The notes under the pieces were generated by a model that did not search any database, was not told the DNA's origin, and saw only the letters and a program-made list of their open reading frames with translations. Positions 1 to 5,671 of a stretch of DNA of 5,917 nucleotides are shown here, piece by piece (position 1 is the stretch's first letter; each line of letters opens with the position of its first letter). Where the stretch lies: the NCBI GenBank assembly GCA_007122045.1, contig SKJM01000478.1, forward strand, positions 1 through 5,917, given 5' to 3'. The DNA comes from Planctomycetales bacterium. GTDB taxonomy: Bacteria; Planctomycetota; Planctomycetia; Pirellulales; Thermoguttaceae. A program made the translations under genes and the position numbers.

Positions 1-2790
1 AAGCACACTGGTGCCCTGCTCCGTTTCGGGGGCGAAGGTGGCCGGTGCACGATTGAGACGCTGCGAGATATTGTTCGCCTCTGCGCCGTCGCCTCGCGTG
101 CTCCGGGTGATGGCCAGCCGCCACACGGGCACGCCGTCGGCGCCCGTCCTGCCGAGGTCCAGCAGCCATTGATCGCCCGCTTGCGCATGGAGGTCGGTGG
201 TCCGCTTGGCGCCGGGCTCGCCGGTGTAGTACAGCTCGACGAACAGCGAGCCTTGGGGCATGCGCGGCTGGTCGAGGGTGTCGTCCTCGGGCACGCGTTG
301 ACCCTCGGGGCCGTCCTTCGCCTGGCTGCGCCAGCCGCCCACCTCGGTATCGGCCACCCGCCGGTCGTGAAAGGCGAGCGACTCGGTGAGCAGCAGGTCG
401 GGGCGCTCCATGCCCCAGACGATGTGCTCGAGGTGGTCCGTGCTGGTGGGCGGGCCCGCAACCCAGGTATTCAGGTCCACTTCGAACGGGGTGGGATGAT
501 ACTGGAAGGGGGTCATGACCGAGTCGTTGTCGAGGAAGTCGACCACGTTGACCGCCCACTGCGCGAGGCGGCGGATGCTGAGTTCCTCCTCGTTGCCCGA
601 CACGTCCGGATCGGCGGCCGGCCACGAGCCGACGTACTCCGGGTCGCGCATGAGCATGGCGAGGCAGAACAGGTGGCGGGCCAACTCTTGGCGAGCCGTG
701 AGGTCGCCGGGCGACAGCGTCCGGTTGAGGTCCAGCTTCCGCCCGGTCACCAGTTCGGGGCCGAACAGGAAGGTGGCGGCCGATACGCTCACGTTTCCAT
801 TGCCGTCGCTAAGCGCTTGATATCGTCCCGGAAAGGCCTGAACCCGCGCCTGGAGCAGGGAAAGGAAGCCGGAAATCGGCCGGTTCGTCACCGGATCGAG
901 CCCGCCGCCGGGCACCGGCACGTCGACGCTGTCGGTGGCGACCACGTGGCGGCGCAGCCGGGGGTCGGCGCCGTTGAGCCGGAGCATGTCGAACAGGCGG
1001 GAGGGGAGCGTGAGCGTATCGCGGTCGAAACAGCGGAGGATCCGTTCCAGTTCGGTGGCGCTGAACGGGGCGTCGCTGCCGACCGGCGCGTCGCCGGGGC
1101 CGCCGCGGGCGAGACGGCGCAGGGGGTTCATTTCGTAAGGACTCTCGACGCCCGACTGGCCGCAGAACTCGCGGTCCCAGATGGGCCGCCCGGCCCGGTC
1201 GAGACCGACGAGAATGGTGCCCTGCAAGTCGGGCGGCGTGCCGTACCGGTCGGCCGTTCCGCCCCAGTGGCCGTTCTGGTAATCGTAGTTGGGCCAGCAG
1301 ACGCGGGCGAGCAGGTCGGCGCCCGCGGTGCCGGGCACCTGGTTGGCGCCGTATCGGCCGAGCCGTCCGCCGCCGGTGAGCAGTTGCCGGTAGCCTTCGG
1401 ACGCGCCGAGGGGGTTAGTGAACAGGGCGCCGAGGTTGATCTCAGCCGGCCCGGCGCCGCGGCCCCGCAGCACCGGCGGTTGGGAAGCAAACTCCTGTCC
1501 GGTCGTGGGCGCCGGCGCGGCGTAGTAATTCGTGCCGGTCCACGGGTCTTGGTTCACCTGGGCCAGGGAGCCGTGCGCGTTGACGTTCAGGCGGCCGTCC
1601 ATGTCGATGCACAGGATGGCGAACAGCGGCTTGTACAGCAGGCCGTCGGCCGAGGACCGCACCGGGAAACCCAGGTCGACCCAAATGCTGTCGGGGATGC
1701 CGTCGCCGGAGTTGTCGACGTCCCAGCGGTAGTTGCTCCCGGCAATGATGCCGTTCCACGCCGGATGGAAGGCGTCGTTACTGCCGGTGAACGCCGGGTG
1801 ACGGTTCTGCGTGGGGCGCAGAATATACTGTTCCTCGGGAATGCTTCCGTCCCAGAAGTTGACCAGCGCGGGCCGATGCAGCGACGGAATGACGTCGGTG
1901 ACGATCCCCGCGTCGTTCGTCACGACGGTCGCCAGGAGCATATTGCGGAAGTCGACCGCGTCGTAGTCTTCATTGGCGCCCACGCACTGGCCCTGCTCGA
2001 CGGCCAGGTCGCGCACGGCGCCGGGCCGCAGGGCCAGGTCGGTCATTTCGGTGCCGTCCCAGCCGAACCCGGTGCCGCTGAACGGCACGCCGCTGACGAT
2101 GTAATTGCCGGTTACGGCCTGGCCGTTGACCAGCACGGTGTCGCCCTGGAAGGTTTGGTTCGGGAAGGGGAGCAGGGCGAAACGCGTCGTGCCGGGGTCG
2201 TACCCGACGATGCGGGTGCTGGCGCCGGCGGCGGGGCCGTCGATCATGGTGAGCACCGCGCCGATGCGGGCGGTCCGATCGGCGTCCGAGGCGCCCACGT
2301 TCGCCTGCGTGGTAATCAGGTGGCGGTCGGGGTAGTTCCGGTCGCCCAGCAGGAAGGAGAAGCCGCCGGAGTTTCCGGTCAGCCGGTTGTTGCCGTACAC
2401 GTCTTCGAGCAGGCCGTGCGGGCCGATGGCGCATGCTCGGTTGTTGCTGCCGATCAGCACCCGCACCAGCGCCGAGTTGAGCAGCTTTGGCGGCGGGTCG
2501 GTCATCTCGTCGACGCGCTGGTGGGCCTCGGCGGTGAGCCGGGCCTGGCTGGCCACCACCACGAAGGTGACCGCCACCATGCCGAACATGGCCAGCAGGG
2601 CCAGGATGACCAGCAGCAGCACGCCGCGGCGAGGCGCCGGCCGCGAGCAACGTCGTGCTTGCGCCGGGAAAGGGGACAGTCCCATTTTCGCGGCGGCATC
2701 CCGCAACGGTCGGGCGACGTGTATCCCGTGTCGCGAAAATTGGGACAGTCCCCTGAGGTTGCGGCGGGTGTTGTGTTTCGGGTATCGCAT
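1..2790 (-). CDS. Large GspK-like minor pseudopilin, 3' end outside window
   Basis: Open for 930 codons from ATG at 2790 to the window edge, with no stop reached. It is probably the tip or initiating component of a pseudopilus, anchored in the inner membrane with a large periplasmic body. Visible parts: a basic leader, the site PAPRRG/VLLL (Gly56), a hydrophobic helix at about 57-83, a DVDNSGDGIPD loop (357-367), DMDGRLNVN (396-404, like the 'grfNlN' segment of GspK), DAPFSATELERILR (from 573, like the GspK segment before its helical domain), and QWAVNVVDFLDND..MTPFQY (744-764, like GspK 'vvDWlD'). The mature protein has no Glu at position 5, as is usual in GspK. Classical GspK is about 300-350 residues, so this one is about three times larger. 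The start at 2790 has a GAAGGA ribosome site 8 bases upstream. An in-frame ATG at 2685 (Met36) is a weaker alternative. Codons 13-40 are encoded by an inverted repeat. The family assignment is inference from motifs and position. Confidence 0.85.
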   Translation of the reverse strand, partial: MRYPKHNTRRNLRGLSQFSRHGIHVARPLRDAAAKMGLSPFPAQARRCSRPAPRRGVLLLVILALLAMFGMVAVTFVVVASQARLTAEAHQRVDEMTDPPPKLLNSALVRVLIGSNNRACAIGPHGLLEDVYGNNRLTGNSGGFSFLLGDRNYPDRHLITTQANVGASDADRTARIGAVLTMIDGPAAGASTRIVGYDPGTTRFALLPFPNQTFQGDTVLVNGQAVTGNYIVSGVPFSGTGFGWDGTEMTDLALRPGAVRDLAVEQGQCVGANEDYDAVDFRNMLLATVVTNDAGIVTDVIPSLHRPALVNFWDGSIPEEQYILRPTQNRHPAFTGSNDAFHPAWNGIIAGSNYRWDVDNSGDGIPDSIWVDLGFPVRSSADGLLYKPLFAILCIDMDGRLNVNAHGSLAQVNQDPWTGTNYYAAPAPTTGQEFASQPPVLRGRGAGPAEINLGALFTNPLGASEGYRQLLTGGGRLGRYGANQVPGTAGADLLARVCWPNYDYQNGHWGGTADRYGTPPDLQGTILVGLDRAGRPIWDREFCGQSGVESPYEMNPLRRLARGGPGDAPVGSDAPFSATELERILRCFDRDTLTLPSRLFDMLRLNGADPRLRRHVVATDSVDVPVPGGGLDPVTNRPISGFLSLLQARVQAFPGRYQALSDGNGNVSVSAATFLFGPELVTGRKLDLNRTLSPGDLTARQELARHLFCLAMLMRDPEYVGSWPAADPDVSGNEEELSIRRLAQWAVNVVDFLDNDSVMTPFQYHPTPFEVDLNTWVAGPPTSTDHLEHIVWGMERPDLLLTESLAFHDRRVADTEVGGWRSQAKDGPEGQRVPEDDTLDQPRMPQGSLFVELYYTGEPGAKRTTDLHAQAGDQWLLDLGRTGADGVPVWRLAITRSTRGDGAEANNISQRLNRAPATFAPETEQGTSVL
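2671..2754. repeat. REP/BIME-like inverted repeat inside the GspK-like leader
   Basis: Two arms of 23-24 bases face each other around a loop of about 37 bases. The left arm (2671-2693) reads AGGGGACAGTCCC then ATTTTCGCG. The reverse complement of the right arm (2731-2754) reads AGGGGACTGTCCC then AATTTTCGCG. They differ by one substitution and one inserted base. Each arm also contains its own 11-base palindrome, GGGACWGTCCC. The whole unit is exactly 84 bp (28 codons) and occupies codons 13-40 of the GspK-like gene in frame. This paired-palindrome layout is that of REP/BIME elements, which in many bacteria are linked to REP-associated tyrosine transposases. I see no such transposase here. The mobile-element identity is inference; the inverted repeat is directly visible. 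Confidence 0.85.
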
Positions 2791-2798
2791 GAGTCGTT

Positions 2799-2804
2799 TC
2801 CTTC
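2799..2804 (-). promoter_or_regulatory. Ribosome binding site of the GspK-like gene
   Basis: TCCTTC on the plus strand gives GAAGGA on the coding strand, 8 bases before ATG 2790. It favours this start over the in-frame ATG at 2685, which lies in the repeat arm and has no comparable site upstream. It therefore implies that the repeat is translated. Confidence 0.75.
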
Positions 2805-2834
2805 GTCCGGAAGCCGATTGCCCTTCGAACAAGT

Positions 2835-2854
2835 CGCCGGCCGGCCCGCCGGCG
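2835..2854 (-). other. GC hairpin in the gap before the GspK-like gene
   Basis: A perfect 7-bp stem (CGCCGGC/GCCGGCG) with a 6-base loop lies in the 95-bp gap between the I-like stop and the K-like start, the longest gap in the cluster. No T-run follows it on the coding strand, so it is not a convincing intrinsic terminator. It could be an attenuating or mRNA-processing structure, or chance in GC-rich DNA. Confidence 0.4.
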
Positions 2855-2885
2855 CGTTGGCATCAACCGATGTGTTTCGCTTCTG

Positions 2886-3833
2886 TCACTGCGGCCACCA
2901 CTCGGGCGACCGGTTCAACTCGACCGTGGTCGTGTACACGCCTATTACGTCGGGGACGAAAACGGCCCGTATTGGCGCCGGGTTTCCGGTCCACGTCGGC
3001 CCTTCCACGGTCAACATGTTCTCCCAGCCGGCCGCCACACGATACCAATAATGACCGACGCGAACCGTCGGCCTGTTGGTCGCGGTGTTGTTTCGCAAAC
3101 CGCCCAGCAGGATCCAATGGCCCGGTTCGACGTCAATGGGGTTGTCCAATTGAAGCAGTCCGTCGGCGACAAAGCTGGCGTTGCGAAAGGGGAAGCTGGT
3201 GAGGCCGCGGTCGCGCCTGTGGAAAACCACTACCGAAACGGTTACGTACCTGCGATTCCTCCAATGGTTGATATCGCCGTTCGGGGGACTAGCCACATCG
3301 TAGTCTTCCGTGGCTGGAGGAGTGACCATGAACATCCAGGAATAGTCGCCCTCGAAGTTCTGGCCTCCATACTCCATCGCCACGGGTCGGGACAGGTTGT
3401 CCGGCGAGTCGAACGTGAGGTCGTCCCGCCAGGTGAAAAGGGGCGCCGCAGCCGGATCATAGTTGAGCTTGAAAATGAGCCCACCAAAATTAGCCACATT
3501 CCCCTGGGGATCGACCATGTAGGTCCACCCCTGTCGGAGAATATTCAAGTCCAACGGCGTCGGGTTCGACATCCACAGTTGCGGATCCGCCAATCTTCGC
3601 ACGCGGATATCGCGGATGGCGGCCTGGCCGCAGGCGGCGGCGCGGTCGGCCTTGGTGGTTTCGACCAGCGCGTAGTTGGCCACGGGAATGAGCGCGGCAA
3701 TGCCCAACAGCCCGATCGACACCACGAAAATGGAGATGAGCACCTCCATGAGGCTGATGCCGGCGCGGCCCGGACCGGGCGCCCGGCCGGCGGCCGCCGC
3801 GCGGCGGGATGGGTGGAAGTGTGGAATGTTCAT
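2886..3833 (-). CDS. GspI/PilV-like minor pseudopilin
   Basis: A complete gene of 315 residues. The 25-residue basic leader ends in GRAG and is followed by ISLMEVLISIFVVSIGLLG, a standard prepilin-peptidase site with Glu at mature position 5 (Glu30) and a hydrophobic helix at about 26-52. The 'SLMEVLISIFVVSIGLLG' pattern is typical of the PilV/GspI group. The protein should be processed at the inner membrane and join the pseudopilus tip with the H- and K-like proteins. The roughly 260-residue periplasmic part is longer than classical GspI (about 120 residues) and includes aromatic beta-type stretches (WTYMVDPQGN, YVTVSVVVFHRRD, GHYWYRVAAGWENMLTVEG). It ends GVYTTTVELNRSPEWWPQ. I see no recognisable catalytic motif. 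The start lies one base after the stop of the H-like gene, with TCCTCC (GGAGGA on the coding strand) 7 bases upstream. The middle of the gene is clearly lower in GC than its neighbours. Exact subfamily (I, PilV or J) is uncertain. Confidence 0.88.
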   Translation of the reverse strand: MNIPHFHPSRRAAAAGRAPGPGRAGISLMEVLISIFVVSIGLLGIAALIPVANYALVETTKADRAAACGQAAIRDIRVRRLADPQLWMSNPTPLDLNILRQGWTYMVDPQGNVANFGGLIFKLNYDPAAAPLFTWRDDLTFDSPDNLSRPVAMEYGGQNFEGDYSWMFMVTPPATEDYDVASPPNGDINHWRNRRYVTVSVVVFHRRDRGLTSFPFRNASFVADGLLQLDNPIDVEPGHWILLGGLRNNTATNRPTVRVGHYWYRVAAGWENMLTVEGPTWTGNPAPIRAVFVPDVIGVYTTTVELNRSPEWWPQ

Positions 3834-3834
3834 G

Positions 3835-4890
3835 CTAACGTCCTCCCATGGTTTCGGCTTGCCGTGCCCATTGCCGCGAAGCCGCCAAGGTGTCGCCGGG
3901 CGCCACTTCGACCGTATTGACCAATCCGGTTTGCGGGCTGACGGCCACCCACAAGTTGTCGAGGTCCTGCCAGTTCGGGCGCCCGTCTTCGCTGGCGCCC
4001 GGCGGAATGCGCTCCCGCTTGCCCACCAGCAGGAACACCGGCTCGGTGACCGGGTAGCGATCTCCGCCCACGTATATGCTGTCGATCCCGCCGCTGGGCG
4101 AGAACATGATGACCACCGGGCTCATGTTACCCCCGGAGGCGAACCCCGTTTCCGCCGATTCTGTGCCCGAGAAGCCCAGGTCGATGACCGAGTCGATCGG
4201 GAGCTGCACGGGTCGGGTCATGGCTACGTAGAAGCCGCCGTCGTCGGTCAGCGGCTGGCGCTGCACCTGGTAGGGGACGGGAAGCGAGGGGCTGCCGTCG
4301 GCGGGCCAGGGCAGGTACTGCCCGTCGGCCAGCGAAACGGTGAGGGTGGCGGTTTGGCCGGCGAGGTTTACGATCCGGTACCAGGGGCCCTGGTGGTCGA
4401 ACTGCACGCGGTCGCCCGCGCGGACGCGGCCCGGGTTGAACCCGCCGTCGAACTCGGCCTGGATGCCGCCGGCCCCGGCGCGCACCCGGGCGCGCGAGTT
4501 GACCGTCTCGCCGGCGTACGGCGGCCGGCCCTCGACGCGGTCGAGCACGAAGCAGACGTTCGGCTCGTTTTCGAACCGCTGCAGCGCGACGCCCACGGGC
4601 CTGCCGGTGGCCATGGCCCGGTTGCGCGCCGCGCCGAGGTAGACGTTGAGGTTTCGGGCGGCCTCGCGGATGCCCCGGTGCCCGACGGCCAGGTTCAGGC
4701 TGGGGATGGCGATGGCCGCCAGGATGACCAGCAGGGAAACCACCACGATCAACTCGATGAGCGTGGCGCCGCGGCGCGGCCGGCTTGCGCGGGGCGGGCG
4801 CGGGGCGGTAGCGAAGAGCGTGAAGCTCCCCCGGGCAAGCCGGGGGCATCTCCAATGTTTCACAGCGGGGATAAGCGATGCGCGTGCCAT
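3835..4890 (-). CDS. GspH-like minor pseudopilin
   Basis: A complete gene of 351 residues from ATG at 4890. The frame is open to an ATG at 4965, but that start would overlap the preceding gene by 74 bases. The 4890 start has GGAG 10 bases upstream and lies one base after the upstream stop, so I prefer it. An unusually long 41-residue leader ends RPRRG. The mature protein begins ATLIELIVVVSLLVILAAIAI, with Glu at position 5 (Glu46) and a helix to about residue 68. The following 'A.NLNVYLGAARNRAMATGRPVGVAL' segment matches the GspH/FimT pattern in which the helix leads into the first beta strands. SPVVIMFSPSGGIDSIYV in the last third resembles the C-terminal strand region of GspH. Classical GspH is about 150-200 residues, so the periplasmic domain is enlarged. 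Its role would be a minor pseudopilin near the tip. Part of the leader is encoded by a GC-rich hairpin. Confidence 0.88.
   Translation of the reverse strand: MARASLIPAVKHWRCPRLARGSFTLFATAPRPPRASRPRRGATLIELIVVVSLLVILAAIAIPSLNLAVGHRGIREAARNLNVYLGAARNRAMATGRPVGVALQRFENEPNVCFVLDRVEGRPPYAGETVNSRARVRAGAGGIQAEFDGGFNPGRVRAGDRVQFDHQGPWYRIVNLAGQTATLTVSLADGQYLPWPADGSPSLPVPYQVQRQPLTDDGGFYVAMTRPVQLPIDSVIDLGFSGTESAETGFASGGNMSPVVIMFSPSGGIDSIYVGGDRYPVTEPVFLLVGKRERIPPGASEDGRPNWQDLDNLWVAVSPQTGLVNTVEVAPGDTLAASRQWARQAETMGGR
3841..3846 (-). promoter_or_regulatory. Ribosome binding site of the GspI/PilV-like gene
   Basis: TCCTCC gives GGAGGA on the coding strand, 7 bases before ATG 3833 and inside the last codons of the H-like gene. 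With a one-base gap between stop and start, it suggests translational coupling of the two genes. Confidence 0.8.
4828..4846. repeat. GC-rich perfect hairpin inside the GspH-like leader
   Basis: A perfect 7-bp inverted repeat, CCCCCGG and CCGGGGG, around a 5-base loop (GCAAG on the plus strand). It encodes part of the leader of the H-like pseudopilin, around residues CPRLARG (15-21), upstream of cleavage Gly41. A weaker 4-bp inverted repeat (GAGC/GCTC, 4816-4828) adjoins it. The form is that of a dispersed intergenic repeat, but only one copy is in the window, so the dispersed nature is unproven. It could instead be chance in GC-rich DNA or an mRNA structure about 45-60 bases downstream of the start codon. 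Confidence 0.6.
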
Positions 4891-4891
4891 G

Positions 4892-5647
4892 TCAACGGAT
4901 CTCCATCCGGTGGTTGTGGATGTTGTCGTGACGCGAATTGTCGAGCGGCGCGCCGGTGCTCGCATTGATGCCCGGCTGCCCGTCGGCGCCCGCCGAGTAG
5001 ATCAGCGGGCGCGCCATCCGCGGGTCGAAGTCGGCCGAGTTGGGGTCGGGCACGGAACCTTGAATGTCCGAATCGGCAAATTGCCACGGCCAGCGGATGA
5101 AGCGGATGGGATTGTCCCAGCCGTCGACGAACACCGGGAAGCCGCCGGCCGTGCTGATTTCGTCGGCGCTGAAGTGCTGCAACTCGCGGGGGTGGGCGAT
5201 GCTGACAATGCGGTAAAGGCATACGGCCGACGCTTCGTCGGACGGGTTGCCCAGCGCCGCGTACCCCCGGTGCAGCGCCGGCCGGGGGATGCCCGACCGC
5301 GGACCCTGGGTCAACTGCAAGTCGGCCGGGCGGTCGGGCATTTCCATCTGCATCGTGTCGCGCAGCGCGTTCAGCCGCGCCTGCGCGGCGGCGTTCGGGT
5401 TCATGCCGCTCGTATCGATCGGCATCCGCCGGTGCTCATAGCCGGCGTACATGCGCATCATGATCTCATCGAGCTTGGCGATGGTGCTCCGGGTCTTCAT
5501 TTCGCGGGCGGCCGTTCGGGCCATGCGCAGCCCGCCCAGGACCAGGCCCGCCAACATCGTGATGATGGTGATGGTGACCAGCAACTCGACCAGGGTAAAG
5601 GCCGATTTTGAAATTTGGGTTCCGGATTTTGGATGGGCGTGGCTCAT
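4892..5647 (-). CDS. gspG: GspG-like (major) pseudopilin
   Basis: A complete gene of 251 residues. Leader of 16 residues, then the site KSA/FTLVELLVTI with Glu at mature position 5 (Glu21) and a helix at about 17-40. Residue -1 is Ala rather than the usual Gly, which prepilin peptidases are known to tolerate. RSTIAKLDEIMMRMYAGYEHRR (53-74) resembles the amphipathic continuation of the helix in GspG ('a..di..l..al..y..d...yP'). VFVDGWDNPIRF (172-183) parallels the GspG 'DPWGNPY.Y' motif. PLIYSAGADGQPGI then RHDNIHNH parallels the GspG C-terminal 'y.s.GaDG.egG....DI.nW' calcium-binding loop. Classical GspG is about 140 residues. The extra length falls mainly between 75 and 165. It would be the main shaft subunit of the pseudopilus. 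The start has only a weak GAG 7 bases upstream. It follows the GspF gene by 24 bases. Whether it is the major subunit or another G-like paralogue cannot be told from this window. Confidence 0.85.
   Translation of the reverse strand: MSHAHPKSGTQISKSAFTLVELLVTITIITMLAGLVLGGLRMARTAAREMKTRSTIAKLDEIMMRMYAGYEHRRMPIDTSGMNPNAAAQARLNALRDTMQMEMPDRPADLQLTQGPRSGIPRPALHRGYAALGNPSDEASAVCLYRIVSIAHPRELQHFSADEISTAGGFPVFVDGWDNPIRFIRWPWQFADSDIQGSVPDPNSADFDPRMARPLIYSAGADGQPGINASTGAPLDNSRHDNIHNHRMEIR
4901..4904 (-). promoter_or_regulatory. Ribosome binding site deciding the GspH-like start
   Basis: CTCC gives GGAG on the coding strand, 10 bases before ATG 4890 and within the end of the G-like gene. It supports the 4890 start over the ATG at 4965, which would create a long overlap. 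Confidence 0.6.
5604..5631. repeat. Degenerate heptamer tandem repeat in the GspG-like leader
   Basis: Four consecutive 7-base units on the plus strand read GATTTTG, AAATTTG, GGTTCCG and GATTTTG. On the coding strand the unit is close to CCAAAAT. The stretch is AT-rich against its GC-rich surroundings and encodes leader residues 6-15 of the G-like protein, just before the cleavage site. It resembles short heptameric tandem repeats seen between genes in some bacteria. With four degenerate units, the tandem origin is suggestive only. Confidence 0.5.
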
Positions 5648-5671
5648 GGCTTTACTCGCAAGCCTCTGCGT

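Noticed and set aside
2671..2754. Intrinsic terminator or CRISPR-like repeat
   Set aside because: The inverted repeat lies inside a reading frame, has a 37-base loop, no T-run and no further copies with spacers, so neither interpretation fits.
1970..2866. Minus-strand frame of 298 codons overlapping the start of the GspK-like gene
   Set aside because: Out of frame with the gene that has the membrane helix. The translation is Arg/Pro/Ala-rich, and its apparently distinctive QGTVPIF and ENGTVPF segments are simply the repeat arms read in another frame.
169..3051. Plus-strand open frame of 960 codons
   Set aside because: It is exactly codon-aligned antisense to the GspK-like gene, starts with TTG, and lacks any recognisable domain. 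Its openness is explained by the absence of TTA, CTA and TCA codons in the sense gene. The minus strand has the ribosome site, cleavage site, membrane helix and GspK motifs.
4891..4965. Extended start of the GspH-like gene at 4965
   Set aside because: It would overlap the G-like gene by 74 bases and add a low-complexity Arg/Thr segment. The ATG at 4890, one base after the upstream stop and with GGAG at 10 bases, is a better start.
3051..5611. Other long plus-strand frames (3051-3920, 3676-4968, 4646-5611)
   Set aside because: Each is codon-aligned antisense to one of the pseudopilin genes, and each has low-complexity Arg/Ala/Gly/Val-rich translation with no family signature.
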